Assembly (NCBI GenBank): GCA_900548935.1
Contig: URMR01000009.1
Span: forward strand, 1-24,457
Direction: 5' to 3'
DNA from: an uncultured Collinsella sp.
GTDB lineage: Bacteria; Actinomycetota; Coriobacteriia; Coriobacteriales; Coriobacteriaceae
Length of the DNA stretch: 24,457 bases
Shown: positions 1 through 7,078 of the stretch, one piece after another
Layout: each line of letters starts with the position of its first letter
How positions within the stretch are numbered: the first letter of the stretch is position 1
Translations under genes and position numbers: made by a program
Notes under the pieces: generated by a model
Told to the model about the DNA's origin: nothing
The model's input: the letters and a program-made list of their open reading frames with translations, nothing else
Databases searched by the model: none

Positions 1-1
1 C

Positions 2-382
2 TGGCAGCGTCCGAATCTGCTGCTGCTCGACGAACCGACTAACCACCTTGACCTCGACATGCGTCAGGCACTCACCGAAGCATTAATCGAGTTTGAAGGC
101 GCGCTGGTTGTCGTTTCGCACGACCGTCATTTGCTGCGTTCCACCACTGACGATCTCTACCTGGTTCACGATCGTAAAGTCGAACCGTTCGACGGCGATC
201 TGGAAGATTATCAACAGTGGTTGAGCGACGTACAAAAGCAGGAAAACCAGACCGACGAAGCGCCAAAAGAGAACGCGAACAGCGCCCAGGCACGTAAAGA
301 TCAGAAGCGTCGGGAAGCGGAGCTGCGTGCGCAAACCCAGCCACTGCGTAAAGAGATTGCCCGTCTGGAAAAAGAGATGGAT
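2..382 (+). pseudogene. yheS: YheS-like ABC-F ATPase, internal/C-terminal fragment (probable foreign sequence)
   Basis: The open frame enters from the window edge (first full codon at base 2) and encodes a Walker B/D-loop segment LLLLDEPTNHLDLD, then an H-loop VVVSHDRHLL, then a charged, coiled-coil-like linker rich in K, E, Q and R. This order is typical of the second nucleotide-binding domain and C-terminal tail of ABC-F proteins, and the wording closely matches what I recall of Escherichia coli YheS, a ribosome-associated ABC-F ATPase. Around base 382, after residues LEKEMD, the match stops and the frame runs directly into FeoB sequence. The base composition and codon choice (CTG, GAA, CGT, AAA) look enterobacterial and unlike the rest of the window. 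I read this as a fragment joined artificially to the contig. A genuine gene fusion is possible but unlikely, because the ABC domain is incomplete and the two proteins are unrelated. Confidence 0.85.
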
Positions 383-1873
383 GACGATACGGAGAGTATT
401 ATCACCGACGCCCGGTATAATTACATAGGCGAAGTGATCGAGAAGGCGGTAAAGAAGGCGCCCCGTCAGATGACCACCTCCGATAAGATCGACCGGATCG
501 TGACCAACCGGATCCTGGGGATCCCGATCTTCATCGCGGTCATGTTCATCGTCTATTATATCTCGGTCAGCACGGTCGGCACTTTCGTGACCGACTGGAC
601 CAACGATGTATTCGTAGTCGCCATTCAGGATGCTGTCAGCGGTTTCTTGAAATCGCTGGGCGCCAGTGAGATGATCCTTTCGCTGGTCGTTGACGGCATC
701 GTCGGCGGCCTGGGTGCCATCTTCGGCTTTGTACCGCAGATGTTCCTGCTGTTCGTCATGCTGTCCTTCCTGGAGGACTGCGGCTACATGGCCCGCGTCG
801 CCTTCATCATGGACCGCGTGTTCCGCCGCTTTGGCCTGTCCGGTAAGTCCTTCATTCCTATGCTCGTGTCTTCGGGCTGCGGCGTCCCCGGCGTCATGGC
901 CACCAAGACCATCGAGAACGAGAAGGACCGCCGCATGACGGTCATGACCACCACGTTCATTCCCTGTGGCGCCAAGCTGCCGATCATCGCCCTGCTCATG
1001 GGTTCCATCATCGGCGACTCTTCCACCACGGCCGCATGGATCAGCCCGCTCTTCTACTTCCTGGGCGTCTTTGCCGTCATCGCCTCGGGCCTCATGCTCA
1101 AGAAGACCAAGCTCTTCGCCGGTCGCCCGACGCCGTTCGTTATGGAGCTTCCTGCTTACCACTTCCCGGCGATCCGCTCTTGGGCGCTGCACGTGTGGGA
1201 GCGCTGCTGGGCCTTTATCAAGAAGGCCGGCACGGTCATCTTCGCCTCCACTGTCGTGGTTTGGTTCCTCTCCAACTTTGGTAGCTACAACGGTTCCTTT
1301 GGCTTCCTGCCTGCGATGGACGGCATCCCCGAGGAGTTTATGGACTACTCCGTGCTTGCCATGCTCGGCAACCTGGTCGCTTGGATCTTCGCCCCCCTCG
1401 GCTTTAGCACCTGGCAGGCAACTGCGCTGACCGTCTCGGGCCTTGTCGCCAAGGAGAACGTCGTCGCCACCGCCGGCTCGCTGCTGTCCGTGGCCGACGC
1501 CGCCGAGACCGACCCGAGCCTGTGGACCGCGTTTGCCGGCATGTTCCCCACCATGGGCGCTTGCGTTGCCTTCGGCGCTTTCAACCTGCTGTGCGCTCCG
1601 TGCTTTGCCGCTATGGGCACCATCCGCAACCAGATGGACTCCGGCAAGTGGACCGCGATTGCCATCGGTTACGAGTGCGCCTTTGCCTGGGTAATCGGCC
1701 TGTTCATTAACCAGTTCTATAACCTGCTTGTTCTTGGACAGTTTGGTATCTGGACGATTGTCGCTATCGTGCTGCTGGTTGCGATGCTCTTCCAGATCTT
1801 CCGTCCCATGCCCAAGCATGCATGGACCGACGAGGACGAGACCAACACTGCTTCCGCTGCAGTTTCCGCTTAA
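383..1873 (+). CDS. feoB: Ferrous iron transporter FeoB, membrane part only (5' truncated)
   Basis: This is the C-terminal membrane region of FeoB, the inner-membrane Fe(II) importer. It begins at a helical segment that normally follows the GTPase domain (ESIITDARYNYI) and continues through several hydrophobic spans. Two Gate signatures are present: GCGVPG about 167 codons into this part, and FIPCGAKLP about 27 residues later. About 496 residues remain, against roughly 700-800 for complete FeoB, so the whole N-terminal G domain (G1-G5 motifs) is missing. No start codon or ribosome binding site belongs to this part; upstream it is fused in frame to a yheS fragment. The gene ends with TAA and a strong terminator follows. 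A Cys-rich FeoB-associated small protein lies immediately downstream, which supports a real feo locus in the source genome. The truncation is probably an assembly artefact and not gene decay, because the remaining frame is intact. Confidence 0.93.
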   Translation, partial: DDTESIITDARYNYIGEVIEKAVKKAPRQMTTSDKIDRIVTNRILGIPIFIAVMFIVYYISVSTVGTFVTDWTNDVFVVAIQDAVSGFLKSLGASEMILSLVVDGIVGGLGAIFGFVPQMFLLFVMLSFLEDCGYMARVAFIMDRVFRRFGLSGKSFIPMLVSSGCGVPGVMATKTIENEKDRRMTVMTTTFIPCGAKLPIIALLMGSIIGDSSTTAAWISPLFYFLGVFAVIASGLMLKKTKLFAGRPTPFVMELPAYHFPAIRSWALHVWERCWAFIKKAGTVIFASTVVVWFLSNFGSYNGSFGFLPAMDGIPEEFMDYSVLAMLGNLVAWIFAPLGFSTWQATALTVSGLVAKENVVATAGSLLSVADAAETDPSLWTAFAGMFPTMGACVAFGAFNLLCAPCFAAMGTIRNQMDSGKWTAIAIGYECAFAWVIGLFINQFYNLLVLGQFGIWTIVAIVLLVAMLFQIFRPMPKHAWTDEDETNTASAAVSA

Positions 1874-1902
1874 GTCCGAATAAGGATTAACCCCTTTCCA
1901 CG

Positions 1903-1935
1903 AGCCCGGGTGTCCCAGCGACCCCGGGCTTTTTG
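1903..1935 (+). terminator. Rho-independent terminator after feoB
   Basis: AGCCCGGG (1903-1910) pairs with CCCGGGCT (1923-1930) and is followed by a run of T. It lies 30 bp after the feoB stop codon and would separate feoB from the small downstream gene. Confidence 0.85.
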
Positions 1936-2075
1936 TGCATGGGAGACAGATTGCTTTGCCCCAGAAGTTAAGATGTGGCGTTTCCGCAGATAAAACCGAC
2001 CAAAATAAACCTTTCCCCTTTTGGTAGGTGGAGAATAGGGTAAAGTAAGTGGTGGTTAACTAGAGGAGGCTTGCT

Positions 2076-2276
2076 ATGGCACCTATCGATATTGTTGTAC
2101 TGGCTATTATCGGTATTGCGTTTGTCGCCGTGTGCGTGCGCATCTACCGCAAGGGCACCTGCGCCGACTGCGCTCAGGGCGGCGCTTGCACGGGGCATTG
2201 TTCTAACAAAAAGACTTGTGCCGCGCTTAAGGGCGTAGACAAAATCGCCGAAGACTTGGGTCGCGGTATCAAATAA
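2076..2276 (+). CDS. FeoB-associated Cys-rich membrane protein
   Basis: A 66-residue protein with an N-terminal hydrophobic helix (about residues 4-22), a short basic stretch (RIYRKG), and a soluble tail with cysteines at about 29, 32, 38, 42 and 48, plus one in the helix at 20. This arrangement matches the FeoB-associated Cys-rich membrane protein family, small proteins found beside feoB in many Firmicutes and Actinobacteria and thought to assist ferrous iron handling. The molecular role is not established. The ATG is preceded by a good ribosome binding site (AGAGGAGG, spacing about 7). It is separated from feoB by a terminator and about 200 bp, so it may have its own promoter. A hairpin follows the stop codon. 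Confidence 0.85.
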   Translation: MAPIDIVVLAIIGIAFVAVCVRIYRKGTCADCAQGGACTGHCSNKKTCAALKGVDKIAEDLGRGIK

Positions 2277-2291
2277 GGTCCGGACATTCAA

Positions 2292-2324
2292 GCGCTCCGC
2301 GGGCATCCGTTCGCGGGGCGCTTT
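2292..2324 (+). terminator. Probable terminator after FeoB-associated gene
   Basis: GCGCTCCGCG (2292-2301) pairs with CGCGGGGCGC (2312-2321) with one G-T wobble and is followed by only three T. The stem is strong but the T run is short. Confidence 0.6.
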
Positions 2325-2420
2325 GCGCATTTGGGCGCGAGCGCGGCGAGTTGAAGAGTATTTTTGGGGTATCGTTAACTGGACTATTAATTGGCAACTT
2401 ATCTATAACGGAGTAACCGC

Positions 2421-3500
2421 ATGAGCGCTCGCGTAACCATGAAGGACATAGCCGCCGAGCTTGGCGTTTCCATCAATACCGTGCACAAGGCCCTGACGGG
2501 AAAGGCCGGCGTGAGCGAATCCGTGCGCGCCAAGGTGAACGCCAAGGCCGAGGCCATGGGCTATCACCGCAACACAAGTGCCTCAAGCCTGCGCCGCAAG
2601 GATATCAATCTGGTGTTTTGCCTGCCCCGCGCATCGCGCGAGGGAGCGTACTTTTTCCGTTACCTGTGGGAAGGCTGCAATCGCTTTGAACAGGAGGTCA
2701 TCGACCGGGGCATTACGGTTGAGCGCGTTGAATTTGGCGTGGGCGGCTACGCTGATGCACTCGAGCAAATCGACGAGCGTCTGCAGGTGGGCGAGAAGAT
2801 TGATGGCTTGCTCGCCTATGCGCCGGGCGACGATCGTGCGACTGAGCTTTTGGGGCAGATCGCCGAGGCGGGCGTGACGATTGAGCTTGTCGACGGCGAC
2901 CGTCCGCATTTGAATCGTTTGGGTGCGAGCTTGGCCGATTATTCGACGGCAGGCAGCCTTATGGCCGAGCAGGCGGCAAACCTGGTCCATGCTTCTGGGG
3001 CCGACGCCCGCGTGCTCCTTTTGACAGGCGACCCATATACCGATTCGCACTATCTAACCGCCCGCGCCTTCCACAATTACCTGCGCGAACGAGATATTCC
3101 ATGGCAGGTCGAGGACCTTGCCGGTGCCCATGCGCAAGTCAAACAGCTCAAGCATGAGCTCGAAAAGCGCTTGAGTGCGCCGGACGCCCCTGAACTTATC
3201 TGTAGCGTTTTTGCCGTTGGTTCCGAAGTGGTTGCCGACGCGCTCGTCTCGACCGGCAAGGCCGGTCAGGTCATGGTGATCGGCAACGACCTGTTTCCCG
3301 AAAGTGCTCTGGCCTTGCGCCGCGGTATCTTTACCAATATTGTCTATAAGGACCCGACGAGCCTGGCGTATCGCGGCGCTAAGACGCTGGGCGATTATCT
3401 GCTGTGGGGAAGGATCCCGACGGTGCCCGTCCAGAAGGGCGCCGTCGAGATGGTATTTGCCAGCAATGTCGATCGCTACTGCGAACTTGCGGGTATTTAG
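2421..3500 (+). CDS. LacI-family transcriptional regulator, probable pectin/galacturonate regulator
   Basis: A 359-residue LacI/GalR-type repressor. The N-terminal helix-turn-helix is at residues 7-27 (MKDIAAELGVSINTVHKAL), followed by the usual hinge with SSLRR near residues 54-59; in this family a hinge leucine wedges into the central CpG of the operator. The rest is a periplasmic-binding-protein-like sugar sensor ending at about 355. The start ATG has a GGAG at 2410-2413. It lies just upstream of uxaC on the same strand. The palindrome GTGAACGTTCAC with a central CG, found before uxaC, the transporter, GH105 and dhuD, is the right type of site for a LacI-family protein, so I infer this is its regulator. 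The inducer could be galacturonate, a ketouronate or KDG; the sequence does not tell. No copy of the operator is seen before its own start, so it is probably not autoregulated through that site. Confidence 0.9.
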   Translation: MSARVTMKDIAAELGVSINTVHKALTGKAGVSESVRAKVNAKAEAMGYHRNTSASSLRRKDINLVFCLPRASREGAYFFRYLWEGCNRFEQEVIDRGITVERVEFGVGGYADALEQIDERLQVGEKIDGLLAYAPGDDRATELLGQIAEAGVTIELVDGDRPHLNRLGASLADYSTAGSLMAEQAANLVHASGADARVLLLTGDPYTDSHYLTARAFHNYLRERDIPWQVEDLAGAHAQVKQLKHELEKRLSAPDAPELICSVFAVGSEVVADALVSTGKAGQVMVIGNDLFPESALALRRGIFTNIVYKDPTSLAYRGAKTLGDYLLWGRIPTVPVQKGAVEMVFASNVDRYCELAGI

Positions 3501-3525
3501 CCGATTGAGCAGGTACCCCCTCTTG

Positions 3526-3724
3526 CGACGTGCATTTTTGGGAGTATTCAGCATTGGCATGCCCTGAATGAGGTGCAGAACGACTGTTTTAAGTGCCCCC
3601 GATGGCGTAATTTGCCATCGGGGGCACTTTTTATGCCGATCGGGCGCTATCTGCGTTCCAAATAGGACGCTGAGGATGGCGCACGGCGCGCTCCAATGCT
3701 GAATACTCCCAAAAATGTACGTCG
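3526..3724. repeat. 32-bp near-perfect inverted repeat with 135-bp spacer
   Basis: The arm 3526-3557 and the reverse complement of 3693-3724 agree at 31 of 32 bases (shared core TTTTTGGGAGTATTCAGCA). Weaker similarity continues outward (ACCTGCTC against ACCTGAGC), so the original arms may have been longer. The spacer carries a strong terminator and no open frame of note. It could be a small non-autonomous mobile element, an insertion-sequence remnant, or a dispersed intergenic repeat. Confidence 0.75.
3591..3632 (+). terminator. Strong terminator downstream of the LacI-family gene
   Basis: A perfect 16-bp stem, AAGTGCCCCCGATGGC (3591-3606) with GCCATCGGGGGCACTT (3614-3629), a 7-nt loop, and a T run following on the plus strand. 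There is an A/T-rich start on the other side as well, so it could act in both directions. It sits inside the larger inverted repeat 3526-3724. Confidence 0.9.
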
Positions 3725-3854
3725 GGACATGACCCACCTGAGCAAAAGCGCTCAAGTTCGGTGTTCGGGGACGCCAAACAGTCCGCAATACATGCAAGTC
3801 ACATCTCCAGCAACCGTTGAACGGGCAAAATCTACCGTTCACCCCGTGGTGGTT

Positions 3855-3870
3855 AGGTGAACGTTCACCT
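3855..3870. promoter_or_regulatory. LacI-type operator 1 of uxaC
   Basis: AGGTGAACGTTCACCT, a perfect 16-bp palindrome with central CG. The TTCACC in its right half (3864-3869) can serve as a -35-like element, with TAGTAT at 3888-3893 as -10. It is the best match among nine related sites in the window. Confidence 0.85.
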
Positions 3871-3892
3871 TTTGAGGTGCAATAGATTAGTA

Positions 3893-3908
3893 TAGTGAAC
3901 GTTCACCT
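3893..3908. promoter_or_regulatory. LacI-type operator 2 of uxaC
   Basis: TAGTGAACGTTCACCT, 14 of 16 bases identical to operator 1, with its centre 38 bp downstream. It lies directly after the likely -10 (TAGTAT 3888-3893 or TATAGT 3891-3896), so bound protein would block the start of transcription. Confidence 0.85.
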
Positions 3909-3960
3909 AAAGGATAACGAGCGCGCCGTGCGCCCGCGTTGCCAGCAAAGGGGCTGTTTG

Positions 3961-5388
3961 ATGAAAAACTTTATGGACGATCAGGATTTCCTGCTGAGCA
4001 CCAAGACCGGCGAGGAGCTGTTCCACAACTTTGCCGAGGGCATGCCCATCGTCGACTATCACTGCCACATTTCTCCTAAGGAGATTTGGGAGGACAAGCG
4101 TTTCGAGAACATCACCGAGGTTTGGCTGGGCGGCGACCACTACAAGTGGCGCCTGATGCGTGCCAACGGCGTCGACGAGCGTTTTATCACTGGCGACGCC
4201 CCTGCTCGCGAGAAGTTCCAAAAGTGGGCCGAGACCCTGGGTCGCTGCGTTGGCAACCCCGTCTTTGAGTGGAGCCACCTGGAGCTTAAGCGCTACTTTG
4301 GCTACGAGGGCGTCCTCAACGGCAAGACTGCCCAGGAGGTCTGGGACCTTGCCAACGCCAAGCTCGCTGAGGCTAGCTTTACCTGCCGCAACCTGATCAA
4401 GCAGTCCAACGTCCGCATGATCTGCACTACTGACGACCCCGCCGACAGCTTTGAGTGGCACAAGAAGATTGCAGCCGACGACAGCTTTGACGTTCAGGTC
4501 GTTCCCGCCATGCGCCCCGACGCCGCCCTGCGCATCGAGCGTGGCCAGGAGTTTGCCGACTACTGCAAGCACCTCTCCGAGGTTGCCGGCGTTGAGGTCA
4601 GCGACTTTGAGGGCATGAAGGCTGCCATTTCCAAGCGCTACGACGTTGCTCACGAGCTGGGCTGCCGCGCCTCCGACCACGCACTCGACTACGTTATGTA
4701 CGTCCCGGCTACCGTCGACGAGATCGAGGCTATCTTTGCCAAGGGTCTGGCTGCCGAGCCGCTTACCGAGGAAGAGGTCCTCAAGTACAAGACTGCCTTT
4801 ATGCAGTTCGTTGCCGGCGAGTATGTCCGTCTGGGCTGGGCCATGCAGCTGCACTTTGGCTGCAAGCGCGACAACAACCGCGCCATGTTCGCCAAACTCG
4901 GTCCCGACACCGGCTACGACTGCATCTCCAACTACACGCCGTCCGACCAGCTCGCCGATTTCCTCAACTCCATCCAGGAGACCTGCGGCCTGCCCAAGAC
5001 CATCCTGTACAGCCTGAACCCCATCGATAACACCATGATCGATACCGTCATGGGTTGCTTCCAGGAGGCTCCGACTGCCGGTAAGATCCAGAACGGCTCC
5101 GCCTGGTGGTTCAACGACAACGAGGTCGGCATGCGCGAGCAGCTTACGGCTCTGGCTAACGAGGGCGTGTTGGGCAACTTTGTGGGCATGCTTACCGATT
5201 CCCGCTCCTTCCTGTCCTATCCGCGCCACGAGTACTTCCGTCGCGTGCTGTGCAGCGTGATCGGCGAGTGGGTCGAGCAGGGCAAGTACCCGGCCGACAT
5301 GGAGCTGCTGGGCAGTATCGTGCGCGACATCAGCTACAACAATGCGGTCCGCTACTTTGGCTTTGATTTGGACACCGTCGAGGCATAA
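3961..5388 (+). CDS. uxaC: Glucuronate/galacturonate isomerase UxaC
   Basis: Uronate isomerase converts D-galacturonate to D-tagaturonate (and D-glucuronate to D-fructuronate) in the cytoplasm, the first step of the isomerase pathway. The 475-residue protein has the usual length (E. coli about 470). It carries the metal-binding DYHCH motif (His34, His36), a GDHYKWRAMR-like segment (GDHYKWRLMR), TTDDPADS, and the C-terminal MLTDSRSFLSYPRHEYFRR block characteristic of the family. I choose ATG 3961 because AAAGGGG lies about 8 bases upstream; a longer in-frame reading would start inside the second operator. It heads uxaC-uxaB-uxaA, with 94 bp to uxaB. Codon use is strongly biased (almost all GAG, CTG/CTC and AAG), which suggests high expression. 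The paired operators upstream indicate substrate-dependent repression. Confidence 0.96.
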   Translation: MKNFMDDQDFLLSTKTGEELFHNFAEGMPIVDYHCHISPKEIWEDKRFENITEVWLGGDHYKWRLMRANGVDERFITGDAPAREKFQKWAETLGRCVGNPVFEWSHLELKRYFGYEGVLNGKTAQEVWDLANAKLAEASFTCRNLIKQSNVRMICTTDDPADSFEWHKKIAADDSFDVQVVPAMRPDAALRIERGQEFADYCKHLSEVAGVEVSDFEGMKAAISKRYDVAHELGCRASDHALDYVMYVPATVDEIEAIFAKGLAAEPLTEEEVLKYKTAFMQFVAGEYVRLGWAMQLHFGCKRDNNRAMFAKLGPDTGYDCISNYTPSDQLADFLNSIQETCGLPKTILYSLNPIDNTMIDTVMGCFQEAPTAGKIQNGSAWWFNDNEVGMREQLTALANEGVLGNFVGMLTDSRSFLSYPRHEYFRRVLCSVIGEWVEQGKYPADMELLGSIVRDISYNNAVRYFGFDLDTVEA

Positions 5389-5482
5389 GCCCGCATCGAA
5401 TCACATCGAACCCTGGGCGCCGTTGCCACACGCGGAGCCCCGTTTTGCTTGCACGCTAACAGACATCTAAGGAGACACATAG

Positions 5483-6997
5483 ATGGAGAACATCAGCTAC
5501 GATGCGCTCGAGAAGATCGGCTACAAGGGCTATTTGCTGCCCAAGGATGCTCCCGAGAAGGTTCTACAGTTTGGCGAGGGCAATTTCCTGCGCGCCTTCG
5601 TCGACCGCTTCTTTGACATGGGCAACGAGGCCACCGGCTGGAACGGCAAGGTCGTCATGGTGCAGCCCATCAGCGGTGCCTTTGGCTTTGCCGACGGCAT
5701 CAATGCCCAGGACGACCTGTACACCGTGCTGGTGCGCGGCAAGGAGAACGGCAACACGGTTGACGAGTCCCGCGTGATCAGCGCCTGCAGCCGCTGCCTG
5801 AACCCGTATCGTGAGGACGACTACCGCGCCATGATGGAGGTCGCCGTCTCCGACGACCTGGAGATCATCGTCTCCAACACCACCGAGGCCGGTATCGCCT
5901 ACGACCCGTCCTGCAAGGCCGACGACATGCCGCCTGCGAGCTTCCCCGCCAAGCTTGCCCAGGTGCTCCACACCCGCTGGGCTGCCGGTAAGCCGGGCGT
6001 TATCGTGCTCGCCTGCGAGCTCATCGATCACAACGGCGAGGAGTTGCTGCGCATCATGAACCAGTATGTGAGCGACTGGGGCTGGGAGGACGAGTTTGCG
6101 CAGTGGATGGCCAACGACTGCACCGTCTGCACCACGCTCGTCGACACCATCGTACCGGGCCGTATCCGCGACGCATCCGAGGCCGCCGCGGTGGCTGAGC
6201 GTCTGGGCTACGAGGATCCCTTCCTGGCCGTGCGCGAGCCCTTCCAGATGTGGGGCATCCAGGGCGACGAGTCGCTTGCCGAGAAGCTTCCCTTTGTGAA
6301 GGCTGGTCTTCCGGGTGTCTTTGTGACTCCCGACGTCACCCCGTACAAAAAGCGCAAGGTCCGCATCCTCAACGGTGCCCACACCGCCTTCGTTCCGGGT
6401 TCCTGGGTTGCCGGCTTTGATATCGTGCGCGACTGCATGCATGACGAGACCATTCGCGGCTTCATGAACACCATGCTCTACGACGAGGTCATTCCGACGC
6501 TTGCCGCCGACTTGGATGTCGAGGACTGCAAGGCCTTTGCCGCCGCCGTCGAAAACCGCTTCGACAACCCGTTTATTGATCATGCGCTGCTCTCCATCTG
6601 CCTCAACTCCACGGCTAAGTGGCGCGCTCGCGACCTGCCCACGCTCAAGGACTACGTTGCCGAGACCGGCAACCTGCCCAAGTGCCTGGCGACGAGCCTC
6701 ACTACGCTCATCTCCTTCTACACGCAGGAGCTCGTGTCCCGCGAGGGCGACGGCCTGCACCTGCGTCGCTCCGACGGCACCGAGTACACCGCTCAGGACG
6801 ACGCCTTCGTACTCGATTTCTACGCCGCCCACGCCGGTGCCGACGATGCCCAGCTGGTGCACGACGTGCTCACCAACGAGCAGATGTGGGGCGAGGACCT
6901 TACGCAGATCGCAGGTCTTGAGGAGTTTGTCGTCAGCGCGCTCGCTGTCGTGCGTGCCGAGGGCGCCAAGCAGGCCTTCGCCAACGCTCAGGCGTAA
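5483..6997 (+). CDS. uxaB: Tagaturonate reductase / altronate oxidoreductase UxaB
   Basis: An NADH-dependent reductase that turns D-tagaturonate into D-altronate. The 504-residue protein belongs to the mannitol dehydrogenase/polyol long-chain family. It has the N-terminal nucleotide-binding-type segment FGEGNFLRAF (residues 30-39), SNTTEAGIAY (131-140), and the catalytic-region motif KVRILNGAHTAF near residue 292-303. Its length is close to E. coli UxaB (about 483). The family also contains fructuronate reductase UxuB, but the UxaB-like FGEGNFLRAF start and the position between uxaC and uxaA favour tagaturonate. The start ATG has TAAGGAG about 8 bases upstream. An inverted repeat without a T run separates it from uxaA. 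Confidence 0.93.
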   Translation: MENISYDALEKIGYKGYLLPKDAPEKVLQFGEGNFLRAFVDRFFDMGNEATGWNGKVVMVQPISGAFGFADGINAQDDLYTVLVRGKENGNTVDESRVISACSRCLNPYREDDYRAMMEVAVSDDLEIIVSNTTEAGIAYDPSCKADDMPPASFPAKLAQVLHTRWAAGKPGVIVLACELIDHNGEELLRIMNQYVSDWGWEDEFAQWMANDCTVCTTLVDTIVPGRIRDASEAAAVAERLGYEDPFLAVREPFQMWGIQGDESLAEKLPFVKAGLPGVFVTPDVTPYKKRKVRILNGAHTAFVPGSWVAGFDIVRDCMHDETIRGFMNTMLYDEVIPTLAADLDVEDCKAFAAAVENRFDNPFIDHALLSICLNSTAKWRARDLPTLKDYVAETGNLPKCLATSLTTLISFYTQELVSREGDGLHLRRSDGTEYTAQDDAFVLDFYAAHAGADDAQLVHDVLTNEQMWGEDLTQIAGLEEFVVSALAVVRAEGAKQAFANAQA

Positions 6998-7008
6998 ATT
7001 TCCGGCGC

Positions 7009-7040
7009 AGACGCGGGCGCGGGACGGCGTGCCCGCGTCT
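7009..7040 (+). repeat. Intercistronic hairpin between uxaB and uxaA
   Basis: AGACGCGGGC (7009-7018) pairs perfectly with GCCCGCGTCT (7031-7040), with a 12-nt loop. No T run follows, so it is more likely an mRNA-stabilising or attenuating structure than a full terminator. Confidence 0.6.
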
Positions 7041-7078
7041 CGACTTCTGCTCAACCTGTAGGGTTAGGACCATTTGCA

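Larger units (their letters stand above)
3501..3960. other. 460-bp gene-free block: terminator, inverted repeat and uxaC control region
   Basis: No convincing gene lies here. The left part (3526-3724) is a 32-bp inverted repeat surrounding a perfect 16-bp terminator hairpin. The right part (about 3814-3908) holds a 27-nt element also found before the transporter gene, then two operators and a likely promoter. A 50-nt leader follows before the uxaC start. Confidence 0.8.

Noticed and set aside
2..1873. A natural YheS-FeoB fusion protein or recent gene transfer
   Set aside because: The ABC part is cut in the middle of a domain tail, FeoB loses its essential G domain, and codon use changes abruptly at the joint; a contig chimera explains all three.
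3526..3724. A CRISPR array or tRNA in the gene-free block
   Set aside because: There are only two inverted copies of the repeat, not regular direct repeats with spacers, and no cloverleaf could be drawn.
7009..7040. Terminator splitting uxaB from uxaA
   Set aside because: The stem is perfect but no T run follows, and the next gene has no promoter or operator of the type seen elsewhere.
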